Source: Promicromonospora sp. MEB111
Lineage (GTDB): Bacteria > Actinomycetota > Actinomycetes > Actinomycetales > Cellulomonadaceae
Assembly: GCF_030209445.1 (NCBI RefSeq)
Contig: NZ_JARVSD010000008.1
Span: 1 to 64,000 of the forward strand
Length of the DNA: 64,000 nucleotides
Reading direction: 5' to 3'
Made by a program: the position numbers and the translations under genes. This document shows positions 7,861 to 16,581 of this stretch, piece by piece; positions within the stretch are counted from its first letter, which is position 1, and every line of letters begins with the position of its first letter. The notes beneath the pieces were generated by a model, which searched no databases, was not told the origin of the DNA, and was given only the letters and a program-made list of their open reading frames with translations.

Positions 7861-8748
7861 ATGACGCAGACCACCGCGCAGCGGACCGCCACGCCGCGGC
7901 ACTACCTCATGTGCCCGCCCACGTACTTCGACGTCGTCTACGCCATCAACCCGTGGATGGACCCGTCCTCTCCCGTCGACACCGCCAAGGCCCTCGCCCA
8001 GTGGGAGGCCCTGCGTGACGCCTACGAGGCGCGCGGTCACAAGGTCGACCTCATCGAGCCCGAGCCCGGCCTGCCCGACATGGTCTACGCGGCCAACGGC
8101 GGCATCGTCGTGGGCGGACGGGCACTCGCCGCCCGCTTCACCTACCCGGAGCGCGCGGCCGAGGGCCCGGCGTACGACCGCTGGTTCGGCACGCCCGCCG
8201 CCGACGGCTACCGCCGCCTCGGCGAGTCGGCCGAGATCATGGAGGGCGAGGGCGACCTGCTGACGATCGGCAAGCTGCTGCTCGCCGGCACCGGCTTCCG
8301 CACCACGCCCGCCGGCCACGCCGAGGTGGCCGAGCGGCTGGAGCTCGCGGAGCAGGGCATGGAGCTGGTGCCGCTGGAGCTCGTCGACCCGCGCTACTAC
8401 CACCTCGACACCGCGCTCTCGGTGCTCGACGACGGCGCCGTCTCCGGCGAGACCGTCGTGGCCTACCACCCCGAGGCGTTCAGCCCGGCCGCGCAGGAGA
8501 CGCTGCGCACCCTGTTCCCCGACGCGATCCTGGTCGGCGCCGACGACGCCGCCGTCCTGGGCCTGAACGTCGTGTCCGACGGCCTGAACGTGTTCCTCAG
8601 CGACCGCGCCCGCGACTACGCCGACGCGCTCAAGGAGCGCGGCTTCGTGCCCGTGGGCATCGACCTGTCCGAGATCTTCAAGGGCGGTGGCTCGGTCAAG
8701 TGCTGCACGCTCGAGCTGCGTCCCGCCACCACCGAGGAGACCCGATGA
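7861..8748 (+). CDS. ddaH: Guanidino-group hydrolase (DDAH / arginine dihydrolase-like)
   Basis: A 295-residue enzyme of the amidinotransferase/dimethylargininase fold. The catalytic cysteine fits C281 in GGGSVKCCTLEL and the general-base histidine H181 in YYHLDTAL. EGEGDLL (residues 128-134) is the expected substrate-loop region. The family includes N-dimethylarginine hydrolases and the arginine dihydrolases that convert arginine to ornithine plus ammonia and CO2. Its stop overlaps the ATG of the ornithine cyclodeaminase gene (ATGA), which favours an arginine-to-ornithine role. Control is probably by the divergent Lrp regulator. Confidence 0.87.
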   Translation: MTQTTAQRTATPRHYLMCPPTYFDVVYAINPWMDPSSPVDTAKALAQWEALRDAYEARGHKVDLIEPEPGLPDMVYAANGGIVVGGRALAARFTYPERAAEGPAYDRWFGTPAADGYRRLGESAEIMEGEGDLLTIGKLLLAGTGFRTTPAGHAEVAERLELAEQGMELVPLELVDPRYYHLDTALSVLDDGAVSGETVVAYHPEAFSPAAQETLRTLFPDAILVGADDAAVLGLNVVSDGLNVFLSDRARDYADALKERGFVPVGIDLSEIFKGGGSVKCCTLELRPATTEETR

Positions 8749-9773
8749 CCACCGTCCCGTACCTCGACGTCGCCGCCACCGCCCGCTGGGTCGCCCGCCG
8801 CGGCCCCGAGGCCGCCATCGCCGCGCTGACCGACGCGCTGGACCGCGACTTCGCGCGCTGGCCCGAGCTCGACAAGCGCCCGCGCATCGCGTCGCACTCG
8901 GAGCACGGCGTCATCGAGCTCATGCCCACCTCCGACGCCGAGACCTACGGCTTCAAGCTGGTCAACGGCCACCCGCTCAACCCGGCCAACGGCTTCCAGA
9001 CGGTCACCGCGATCGGCATGCTGGCCGACGTCGGCAACGGGTACCCGACGTTCCTCGCCGAGATGACGCTGCTCACCGCCCTGCGCACGGCGGCGACGTC
9101 GGCCCTGGCCGCGCGCTACCTGGCCCCGGCGAACTCGCGCACGCTCGCCCTCATCGGCTGCGGCTCGCAGGCCGAGTTCCAGGCCCTCGGCATGCGCGCC
9201 GAGCTCGGCATCGAGACGCTCCGCGTCTTCGACGTCGACCGCGACGCGATGGAGAAGCTGGCGAAGCACGCCAAGGCGCTCGGCTTCGACGTCGTCCTGG
9301 CGGACGACGCCGCCGACGCCGTGCGCGGCGCCGACGTCATCACCACGTGCACCGCCGACAAGCAGAACGCGACCGTGCTGCACGACGTCGACGTGACCGG
9401 CGGCGTCTTCATCAACGCGATCGGCGGTGACTGCCCGGGCAAGACCGAGCTGGACCCGGCGATCGTCGCCCGGGCGAGCGTGTTCGTCGAGCTCCCGGAG
9501 CAGACCCGCATCGAGGGCGAGATCCAGCGCCAGGCCGCGGACTTCCCGGTGACCGAGCTGTGGCAGGTCGTCACGGGCGCGGCGCAGGGCCGCCGGAGCC
9601 AGGACGAGCTGATCGTGTGGGACTCCGTCGGCTTCGCCGTCGAGGACTGGACCGCGCTGAAGTTCGTGCTGGAGGACGTGACGGCGAACGCGCCGGAGCT
9701 GCTCCAGCACCTGGACCTCATCGCGGAGCCGGAGAACCCGAAGGACCTGTTCTCCCTGGTCGCGGACGCCTGA
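8745..9773 (+). CDS. ocd: Ornithine cyclodeaminase
   Basis: A 342-residue protein of the ornithine cyclodeaminase/mu-crystallin family. The dinucleotide-binding turn is in TLALIGCGSQAEFQALGM (residues about 131-148), and further family markers are INAIGGDCPGKTELDP and VWDSVGFAVEDW. The reaction converts L-ornithine to L-proline plus ammonia using bound NAD. The ATG at 8745 overlaps the stop of the preceding hydrolase gene. The pair forms a predicted arginine to ornithine to proline route. A long palindrome directly follows the gene and probably ends the transcript. Confidence 0.92.
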   Translation: MTTVPYLDVAATARWVARRGPEAAIAALTDALDRDFARWPELDKRPRIASHSEHGVIELMPTSDAETYGFKLVNGHPLNPANGFQTVTAIGMLADVGNGYPTFLAEMTLLTALRTAATSALAARYLAPANSRTLALIGCGSQAEFQALGMRAELGIETLRVFDVDRDAMEKLAKHAKALGFDVVLADDAADAVRGADVITTCTADKQNATVLHDVDVTGGVFINAIGGDCPGKTELDPAIVARASVFVELPEQTRIEGEIQRQAADFPVTELWQVVTGAAQGRRSQDELIVWDSVGFAVEDWTALKFVLEDVTANAPELLQHLDLIAEPENPKDLFSLVADA

Positions 9774-9785
9774 CCCCGCGACCTC

Positions 9786-9846
9786 GTTGAGTGCTGGATA
9801 TTCGCCCTTCTGGCACACAGAAAAGGGCGAATATCCAGCACTCAAC
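9786..9846. terminator. 24-bp-arm palindrome, probable bidirectional terminator
   Basis: Perfect 24-bp arms at 9786-9809 and 9823-9846 flank a 13-base loop. Each arm begins or ends in GTTGAGTGCTGG or its complement. It lies between the convergent ornithine cyclodeaminase and M81 peptidase genes, 12 bases after one stop and 2 bases from the other. No U-tract follows, as is usual in high-GC actinobacteria. Its arms are much longer than ordinary terminators. Confidence 0.75.
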
Positions 9847-9848
9847 GG

Positions 9849-11351
9849 TCAGAGGAGTTCGGCGTGGAGCGGTGGTTCCGCGCCGAAGGTGTGGAACGGG
9901 TGGGTCGGGACCGTCAGGCGGTGGTGGCCCAGGCGGAGCAGGTCCTGGTCCACGCCGCCCGGGGTGAGCATGAGCATCCAGTCGGCCGCCATGTCGTACA
10001 GCTCGGGCTCCAGGTAGCCGATCTTCACCACGACGACGTCGGTGCCGCGCGGGTCCAGGCCGATCGTCGTGAAGTCGCTCTCCAGGTGGTACGGCTTGCG
10101 GCGCTCGGTGAGGATCACGCGCAGCCCGCCCACGCGTACGACGGCGACGATGCCGGCGTCGGGGTCGCCCTCGCTCACGTGCTCGACCACGCCCGTCAGG
10201 CGGACCGGCCCGTGCGGGCCGTCGTCGACCCGGGCGCCGGCCTCGACGTCGACCGCCGCGCCGGGACCGGCCGACGCGAACGTCGCGGCCACGGACCGCG
10301 CCGCCGCGGCGTCCGGCAGCGAGGCGTAGATCGCGGTGCTCCCGCCCTCCTCGGCCGGACGGGCGAAGGCCGGCTCCGCGAGGAGCCGCGCGAGCGTCCA
10401 CGTGACGTCGCCCGCGCCGCCCGCAGTGGGGTTGTCGCCCGAGTCCGACAGGAAGTACGGCCGCGCGTCGCTCGTCAGGGCGGTCGCCACGCACTGGTCG
10501 TACGGGGCGGCGGGCGCGACGAACGCGAAGTCGTCGCGCGCGTCCCAGTACTGCCGGGCGAGCTGCTCGGCCTCGCGCACGATCACCTCCTCGTCGTCGC
10601 CCGTGACGACGACGGCGGCGCGGCAGCTCGGCTCGTCGGCCCACGCGTACCCGACCCAGAGCGCGGCGTCGACGACGCCCGGCAGGCCGGCCACGCGGGC
10701 GACGTCGGCGTAGATCGACGCCGCGGGCTCGATGCGGGTGCTGGTCTTCTCGCCCGGCAGCAGCACGGGGACCTGGAGCCAGGCCTTCTTCGGCGCGCCG
10801 CCCGCGCGGAGCCGCGCGAGCAGGTTGGTCGCGGCGCGCTCGCGGGTCTCCCAGGCGTCCTCGTGCGGGGCCATGCGGTAGCAGGTGATCAGGTCGCTGG
10901 CCTGGGCCAGCTCGCGCGGCACGTTGCCGTGCAGGTCCATCGTGGTGCTGATCAGCGTCCGGGGGCCGACGACGGCGCGCACCGCCGCCGCGAGGTCGGA
11001 CTCGGCGTCGTCCCGGCCCACCACGGTCATCGCGCCGTGGATGTCGAGCAGCAGGCCGTCGTACGGCCCGTGCTCCGCCTGCTGGTCGCGCAGGGTCGCC
11101 ACGATCTCGTCGCGCACCGACTCGTAGACCTCGGCGGGCACGGCTCCGCCGGGCAGTGACCGGGCGTGCAGCACGCCGGTCCACTCGGCGGCGTCGCGCA
11201 GGGGAGCGCCGTCGGCGAGGAACGGGTAGTGCTTCACCAGCTCGTCGCCGCGGCGCAGGGTGAAGGCCTCCCACCCGGAGCGGTGCGGGGAGAACGTGCT
11301 GGACTCGATCGACATGCCGGCGATCGCGACCCGCGGGCGGGGGTTGGTCAT
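9849..11351 (-). CDS. M81-family metallopeptidase (MlrC-like)
   Basis: A 500-residue protein of the M81/MlrC family, named after the microcystin-degrading peptidase. It has the N-terminal DUF1485 pattern (IAGMSIESSTFSP, LLLDIHGAM, TTMDLHGNVP), giving likely metal ligands in the DIHGAM and DLHGNV motifs, and the C-terminal MlrC domain (SDSGDNPTAGGAGDVTW). The start ATG at 11351 overlaps the stop of the ROK regulator (ATGA). Together with the divergent peptide-type ABC operon it suggests cytosolic processing of an imported peptide-like compound, but the substrate is unknown. Confidence 0.88.
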   Translation of the reverse strand: MTNPRPRVAIAGMSIESSTFSPHRSGWEAFTLRRGDELVKHYPFLADGAPLRDAAEWTGVLHARSLPGGAVPAEVYESVRDEIVATLRDQQAEHGPYDGLLLDIHGAMTVVGRDDAESDLAAAVRAVVGPRTLISTTMDLHGNVPRELAQASDLITCYRMAPHEDAWETRERAATNLLARLRAGGAPKKAWLQVPVLLPGEKTSTRIEPAASIYADVARVAGLPGVVDAALWVGYAWADEPSCRAAVVVTGDDEEVIVREAEQLARQYWDARDDFAFVAPAAPYDQCVATALTSDARPYFLSDSGDNPTAGGAGDVTWTLARLLAEPAFARPAEEGGSTAIYASLPDAAAARSVAATFASAGPGAAVDVEAGARVDDGPHGPVRLTGVVEHVSEGDPDAGIVAVVRVGGLRVILTERRKPYHLESDFTTIGLDPRGTDVVVVKIGYLEPELYDMAADWMLMLTPGGVDQDLLRLGHHRLTVPTHPFHTFGAEPPLHAELL

Positions 11352-12622
11352 CGTGGTCCTTCCGACGCTGTGGGAGAAGGTGATGGGGACGGAGCAGGAG
11401 ACGGCGTGGTGGTGAAGGCGTGCGGGACGAGCGCGTCCTCCAGCAGGCGGCCCACGCCCACGAGGTTCGCGTCGGCGCCCAGCCCGGACGGCGCGATCAC
11501 GAGGTCGCGGGTCATCAGAGGGTGGGCGCCCTCGTAGATCTGGCTGCGGATCGCCGAGACGAACGGCTCCAAGGTCGACAGCGCGCCGCCCAGGTACACG
11601 GCGCCGGGGTTGAAGAAGTTGACCACCGTGCACAGCGCCGCGCCGAGGTGCCGGCCCGCGGTGCGGGTCAGCGTGGTCGCCACGGGTTCGGCGTCGCGCA
11701 CCAGGGCGAGGACGTCGGCCGTCCCCGCGACGTCGTACCCCTGCTCGTTCAGCTGCCGCACCAGGGCGGCGCCCGAGGCCACCGTCTCCAGGCAGCCGCG
11801 GTTGCCGCAGGTGCACGGGGTGTCGCCGCCGGCGGGGATGCGGGTGTGCGTGATGTCGCCCGCCGCGCCGCCCGCGCCGCGGTAGAGCCGGTCGTCGACC
11901 AGGATCCCGGCCCCGATCGCGCTGCCCGCCTTGACGGAGACGGAGTGCCGGGTGCGCCGGGCGTGCCCGAAGTGCTCGCCGACCGCCATCGCGTTGGCGT
12001 CGTTCTCGACGACGGCGGGCACGCCGAGCGCGTCCTCCAGCCAGGAGCCGACGTCGAACCCCGACCAGCCGGGCATCCGCGACGGGCTGTCCAGGGCGCG
12101 CTGCGCGACATCGACGGGCCCCGGCAGGGAGATGCCGACGCCGAGCAGGCGGCCGCCGGGCGCTGTGCCACTGCCGGTCCCGCCGCTGCCGGATCCGATG
12201 CCGTCGGGCGCGGCGACCGTCGCGGCCAGCTCGCGCAAAGCGGCCGTGACCTGCGCCAGGACCGGCTCGGGGCCGTCGCCGATCGCGAGGGCGACCTCCG
12301 TGGTCGTGGCCAGCTCGCCGCCGTGCCGCAGGATGCCGAGCCGGGCGTGCGTGCCGCCCACGTCGACCACGCCGAGGTAGCCGGTGCTGCCGGGCACGCG
12401 CAGGGCGCGGGGCCGCCGTCCGCCGCTGGACTCGCCCTCGCCGGTCTCCTCCAGCGCGCCGGCGGCGAGCATCGCCTGCACCCGTTGCGAGACGGTGGAC
12501 GGCGCGATGCCGAGCGACTCGGCGATCTCCTTGCGCGAGCGGGCGCGGCCGCTCGACACGAGCACGAGGATCTCCCGCTCGAGCCGCGGGGCGGCGACTC
12601 GGGGACGCGTGGGCTGGGGCAC
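11348..12622 (-). CDS. ROK-family transcriptional repressor
   Basis: A 424-residue protein. An N-terminal winged helix (SRKEIAESLGIAPSTVSQRVQAML, residues about 27-52) is fused to a ROK sugar-binding domain with GVVDVGGTHARLGIL, VENDANAMAVGEHF and the zinc-binding motif CTCGNRGCLETV. The GTG start at 12622 is chosen for the GGAGGAGG site 3 bases upstream. It overlaps the M81 gene and is divergent from the ABC operon, so it probably represses one or both using a sugar or amino-sugar ligand. The Ser/Pro-rich C-terminal tail is low complexity. Confidence 0.9.
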   Translation of the reverse strand: MPQPTRPRVAAPRLEREILVLVSSGRARSRKEIAESLGIAPSTVSQRVQAMLAAGALEETGEGESSGGRRPRALRVPGSTGYLGVVDVGGTHARLGILRHGGELATTTEVALAIGDGPEPVLAQVTAALRELAATVAAPDGIGSGSGGTGSGTAPGGRLLGVGISLPGPVDVAQRALDSPSRMPGWSGFDVGSWLEDALGVPAVVENDANAMAVGEHFGHARRTRHSVSVKAGSAIGAGILVDDRLYRGAGGAAGDITHTRIPAGGDTPCTCGNRGCLETVASGAALVRQLNEQGYDVAGTADVLALVRDAEPVATTLTRTAGRHLGAALCTVVNFFNPGAVYLGGALSTLEPFVSAIRSQIYEGAHPLMTRDLVIAPSGLGADANLVGVGRLLEDALVPHAFTTTPSPAPSPSPSPTASEGPR

Positions 12623-12682
12623 GGGCCTCCTCCAGGCTGGGTGCGGAACGCGGACGTGGGTGCCGAACTTTTTGCGAGATGT

Positions 12683-12771
12683 GGAACAAGTTCCGGGCAC
12701 GAGTCTGCACCACGTTCGTGTCGATCCGGGCAGGCCCGCCTTTTTGCGGGGCCGAATTAACAGTCTTGTTA
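12683..12771. promoter_or_regulatory. Candidate ROK operators in the 275-bp divergent promoter region
   Basis: The gap 12623-12897 between the ROK repressor and the ABC operon is less GC-rich than its surroundings. It contains GGAACAAGTTCC (12683-12694), a perfect palindrome, and TAACA-GTCT-TGTTA (12758-12771), another. The second resembles known operators of ROK sugar repressors, which are AT-rich dyads with GTTA/TAAC halves. A CTTTTTGCG motif also occurs twice, near 12668 and 12740. Confidence 0.45.
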
Positions 12772-12897
12772 CGGCTTTCGCATAGATCCGGGAAACTTGG
12801 TACGTCTACGGTGCTCCATTATTCGGCTGGCGAAACAAGTGCCTCCGGGTCGCACAGGCCCCCGGCGTCGTCAGCCCCGCAGACCAAGGAGACCCAG

Positions 12898-14709
12898 ATG
12901 CGCACCACGCATGCCGGACGGGCCGCACGGCTGGCCGTCGGCGCGGCCGCCGCCGTCGCCCTCCTCGCCGGATGCTCGACGTCCTCCGGTGCGGACACGT
13001 CCGCCGCCCGAACCGACGTGAACTACGCCCTGCCCGCCAACGCGACCCCCAACTGGATCGTGCCGCTGGGCATCGCGGGCAAGCTCGCGACCCACAACTC
13101 CGCCATCATGCGCACCCTCTGGGAGCCGCTGGTGGCCTACGACGGCTCCGAGGGAGAGGTGGGGCGCGTGGCGAGCGCCGATCTCGCCGACGAGATCACC
13201 TTCTCCGACGACTCCCGCACCGTGACGATCACGCTCGACGACGACCGCACCTGGAGCGACGGCGAGCCCGTCACCTCGGCGGACGTGAAGTTCTGGTTCG
13301 ACCTCGTGAAAGCGAACACGGACGTCTGGGCCAGCTACTCCGAGGGCCGCATGCCCGACAACGTCACCGAGGTGGCCACGCCCGACGAGAAGACCGTCGA
13401 GCTGACGTTCGACAAGGTCTACAACCCGGAGTGGCTGCAGGCCTCCCAGCTGACGCTCGTGGTGCCGCTGCCGTCCCACGCCTGGGCCAAGACCGCCGAC
13501 GACGAGGAGCCCGACCCCGCGCTCGCCGAGACGGAGGAGGGCGCCAAGGCGATCTTCGACTACCTCGTGACGCAGAGCGAGGACCTGGGCACCTACGAGT
13601 CCAACCCGCTGTGGCAGACCATCAACGGCCCGTACTCCCTGACCGGGTTCACGGACAGCGGCCAGGTCGAGCTCACGAAGAACGAGAAGTACGACGGCGA
13701 CGACGCCGCCTCGATCACCACCGTCAACCTGCTGCCGTACACGTCGACCGACGCCGAGGTGAATGCGGTGCGGTCCGGCGCCGTGGACTACGGGTACATC
13801 CCCACGACCGGCCTGGACGCGCCCGAGCAGTACGAGTCGCTCGGCTACGCCGTCGAGCCGTGGGCGGGCTGGTCCATCACCTACCTGCCGTACAACTTCA
13901 ACCACCCCGAGCTGGGGCCCGTCTACCGCCAGCTCTACGTGCGCCAGGCGCTGCAGCACCTCGTGGACCAGGAGCAGATCTCCGACGTCATCTGGAAGGG
14001 CGCGGCGCTGCCCGGCTACGGCCCCGTGCCGCAGAACCCCGAGAGCGACTTCCTCTCCGAGGAGCAGAAGACCAACCCGTACCCGTTCGACCCCGAGGCA
14101 GCGGCCACGCTGCTGGCCGACCACGGCTGGACCGCCGGGCCCGACGGCGTGCTGGAGTGCACCAGCCCGGGCGACGGCGACGACGAGTGCGGCGCCGACA
14201 TCGAGAAGGGCCAGCAGCTCGCGATCACCATCCTGACGCAGAGCGGCTCGGCCGAGACCGACAACATGTTCGCCGAGATCAAGTCCACGTTCGAGCAGTC
14301 CGGCGTGGGCGTGACCATCGAGAGCGCGCCGCTGAACACGGTGCTGTCCTCCATCGCCCCGTGCACCGCCGACCAGCCGGACTGCGACTGGGAGCTGCCG
14401 TTCTTCGGCACCGCGGGCAGCTGGTACTTCGGCGGCTACCCGAGCGGCGAGCGCGTGTTCGGCACGGGCGCGGCGTCCAACTTCGGCTCCTACTCGGACG
14501 ACGAGCTCGACACCCTCATGCACGACTCCACCGAGAGCACCGATCCGTCGGTCATGCAGGAGTACTCGGCGTTCGGCGCCGAGAACCTGCCGGTCATGTG
14601 GCTGCCCAACCCCGTCTACCAGGTCTCCGTGATCAAGGACGGGCTGGAGGGCACCACGCAGGACCCGCTCGCCAGCTTCCACCCGCAGCGCTGGAGCTGG
14701 GCCGGCTGA
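12898..14709 (+). CDS. ABC transporter substrate-binding lipoprotein (peptide/SBP_bac_5 type)
   Basis: A 603-residue secreted lipoprotein. A signal peptide with the lipobox LLAGC (mature Cys near residue 25) precedes an SBP_bac_5 domain (TWSDGEPVTSADVKFWFDLV, NEKYDG, RQALQHLVDQEQIS). This family binds oligopeptides and, in some lineages, oligosaccharides or glycopeptides. The ATG at 12898 has AAGGAGA upstream. It is the first gene of a five-gene operon: binding protein, two permeases, fused ATPase and ROK kinase. A GC hairpin just after the next gene's start (14725-14741) may reduce downstream expression relative to this gene. Confidence 0.93.
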   Translation: MRTTHAGRAARLAVGAAAAVALLAGCSTSSGADTSAARTDVNYALPANATPNWIVPLGIAGKLATHNSAIMRTLWEPLVAYDGSEGEVGRVASADLADEITFSDDSRTVTITLDDDRTWSDGEPVTSADVKFWFDLVKANTDVWASYSEGRMPDNVTEVATPDEKTVELTFDKVYNPEWLQASQLTLVVPLPSHAWAKTADDEEPDPALAETEEGAKAIFDYLVTQSEDLGTYESNPLWQTINGPYSLTGFTDSGQVELTKNEKYDGDDAASITTVNLLPYTSTDAEVNAVRSGAVDYGYIPTTGLDAPEQYESLGYAVEPWAGWSITYLPYNFNHPELGPVYRQLYVRQALQHLVDQEQISDVIWKGAALPGYGPVPQNPESDFLSEEQKTNPYPFDPEAAATLLADHGWTAGPDGVLECTSPGDGDDECGADIEKGQQLAITILTQSGSAETDNMFAEIKSTFEQSGVGVTIESAPLNTVLSSIAPCTADQPDCDWELPFFGTAGSWYFGGYPSGERVFGTGAASNFGSYSDDELDTLMHDSTESTDPSVMQEYSAFGAENLPVMWLPNPVYQVSVIKDGLEGTTQDPLASFHPQRWSWAG

Positions 14710-14710
14710 C

Positions 14711-15748
14711 ATGACGACAGCCATCCCCGCCCGGAGCGGGGCCGTCGAAGCCGGTGCCGCCGCGCCCGCGCCCGTCAGGGCAGCGCGCGGCGGCTTCGGC
14801 CGCTTCCTGATCCGCCGCGTGCTCCAGGCGCTCGCCGTGATCCTCGTGGTCAGCGTCATCGTGTTCGCGCTGCTGCACGCGCTGCCCGGCGGCCCCGCCC
14901 GTGGTGTGCTCGGCCAGCAGGCCACCCCCGAGCAGATCGCCGCGTTCGAGGCCGCCAACGGCCTGGACCAGCCCGTGGTGCTCCAGTACCTCTCGTTCCT
15001 GGGGCGGTCGCTGACGGGCGACCTCGGCGAGTCGTACCTGCTCAACCAGTCGGTCTCCGACGCCATCGCGCTGCGGCTGCCCAAGACGCTGCTGCTGACC
15101 GGGCTCTCCCTGGTCGTCGCGGTGCTCGTCGCCGTGCCGGCCGGCATCTACCAGGCCGTGCGCCGCAACCGCGCCGTCGACTACTGGCTGTCCACGCTGG
15201 CGATCGTCGCCTACTCGACCCCCACGTTCTTTCTCGGGATGCTCCTGATCCTGCTGCTCAGCCAGAACGCCGGGCTGTTCCCCGCGGCGGCGCCGCAGGG
15301 CACGGGGATCGCCGAGGTGCTGGCCCAGCCGGCCGGGCTCGTGCTGCCCGTGCTCACGGGCGCGGTGCCGATCGTGGCGACGTTCAGCCGCTACATGCGC
15401 TCCTCCACCCTGGACAACCTCGGCGAGGACTACGTGCGCACCGCCCGGGCCAAGGGCACCGCCTACCGGCGCGTCGTGCTCCGGCACGTGCTGCGCAACT
15501 CGCTCACGCCGGTCGTCGCGATGCTCGGCTACTACCTGCCCGTCATGTTCGGCGGCGCGCTCGTGGTGGAGCAGCTCTTCAACTACCCGGGCATGGGCCT
15601 GCTGTTCTGGAGTGCCGCGCAGAGCAGCGACTTCCCGGAGCTGCTCGGCTGCGTGCTGGTCATCTCGGTGGCCACCGTCGTGGGCTCGCTGCTGGCCGAC
15701 CTGCTCCAGGCCCTCCTGGACCCGCGCACCCGAGGAGGTCTGCGATGA
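14711..15748 (+). CDS. ABC transporter permease (DppB-like)
   Basis: A 345-residue permease with an Arg/Ala-rich cytoplasmic N-terminus of about 30 residues and six membrane helices. It has the binding-protein-dependent transport signature around DYVRTARAKGTAYRRVVLRHVLRNSLTPVV (the EAA loop that contacts the ATPase). It starts one base after the stop of the binding protein gene and overlaps the next permease by 4 bases. A CCCCGC-CCGGA-GCGGGG hairpin lies immediately inside the coding region. Confidence 0.93.
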   Translation: MTTAIPARSGAVEAGAAAPAPVRAARGGFGRFLIRRVLQALAVILVVSVIVFALLHALPGGPARGVLGQQATPEQIAAFEAANGLDQPVVLQYLSFLGRSLTGDLGESYLLNQSVSDAIALRLPKTLLLTGLSLVVAVLVAVPAGIYQAVRRNRAVDYWLSTLAIVAYSTPTFFLGMLLILLLSQNAGLFPAAAPQGTGIAEVLAQPAGLVLPVLTGAVPIVATFSRYMRSSTLDNLGEDYVRTARAKGTAYRRVVLRHVLRNSLTPVVAMLGYYLPVMFGGALVVEQLFNYPGMGLLFWSAAQSSDFPELLGCVLVISVATVVGSLLADLLQALLDPRTRGGLR

Positions 15749-16581
15749 CGGGGCTGCGCAGGTTCGCTCGCAACCGGCTCGCCGTGGTGGGCGCCGTGGC
15801 GCTCGCGGTGCTGGTGCTGTTCGTGCTCGTCGGCCCGCTGGTGTACCCCACCGAGCAGGTGGCGACCGACCTCGGCGCCGCCAACCTGCCGCCCGGCGTC
15901 GACGGGCACCCCCTGGGCACGGACGCCCTCGGCTACGACAACCTGGGCCGGCTGACGGTCGCCGGCCGGGTGTCGCTCCTGGTCGGCGTGCTGGCCGGGG
16001 CGCTGGCGACGGTGGTCGGCACCCTCTGGGGCGCGGTCGCCGGGTACGTGGGCGGCGTCGTGGACGCCGTCATGATGCGCGTGGTCGACGCCGGCATCGC
16101 CATCCCCGCGATCTTCCTGCTGCTGGTGCTCTCCACCATCGTGCGGCCGACGGTCGGCATGATGATCGTGGTGCTGGGCCTGGTGTCCTGGCTGGTCCCG
16201 GCCCGGCTCATCCGGGCGGAGGCGCTGTCCGTCCGCACGCGCGACTACGTGGTGGCGGCCCGCGCGATGGGCGCCACGCACCGCCGCACCGTGCTCACGC
16301 ACGTCATCCCCAACACCGTGGGCACCGTGGTGGTGAACGCGACGTTCCAGGTGGCCGACGCCATCCTGCTCGTGGCCTACATCAGCTTTCTCGGGATGGG
16401 CGTCCAGCCGCCCACGACCGACTGGGGCGCCATGCTCAACGACGGCATCAACTACATCTACCAGGGCGCGTGGTGGCTCATCCTGCCGCCGGGCCTCGCG
16501 ATCGTCATCGTGGTGTGCGCCCTGAACTTCGTGGGCGACGGGCTGCGGGACGTCGTCGACGTGAAGGGGAGGACCGCATGA
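15745..16581 (+). CDS. ABC transporter permease (DppC-like)
   Basis: A 278-residue second permease of the peptide-type importer. It has the extended first loop typical of DppC (DLGAANLPPGVDGHPLGTDALGYDNLGRL) and the EAA loop RDYVVAARAMGATHRRTVLTHVIPNTVG. The ATG overlaps the previous stop (ATGA) and its own stop overlaps the ATPase start (ATGA), so translation of all three is coupled. Confidence 0.94.
   Translation: MTGLRRFARNRLAVVGAVALAVLVLFVLVGPLVYPTEQVATDLGAANLPPGVDGHPLGTDALGYDNLGRLTVAGRVSLLVGVLAGALATVVGTLWGAVAGYVGGVVDAVMMRVVDAGIAIPAIFLLLVLSTIVRPTVGMMIVVLGLVSWLVPARLIRAEALSVRTRDYVVAARAMGATHRRTVLTHVIPNTVGTVVVNATFQVADAILLVAYISFLGMGVQPPTTDWGAMLNDGINYIYQGAWWLILPPGLAIVIVVCALNFVGDGLRDVVDVKGRTA

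Noticed and set aside
9849-12713. A very long leftward open frame (over 900 codons) spanning the M81 and ROK genes
   Set aside because: It is the M81 reading frame extended upstream through the ROK gene in another frame; the upstream part is Arg/Ala/Gly-rich shadow sequence with no domain, while the ROK frame has clear motifs.
12661-12760. Repeated CTTTTTGCG motif as a separate operator
   Set aside because: Two short copies 72 bases apart without symmetry; too weak beside the two palindromes in the same gap.
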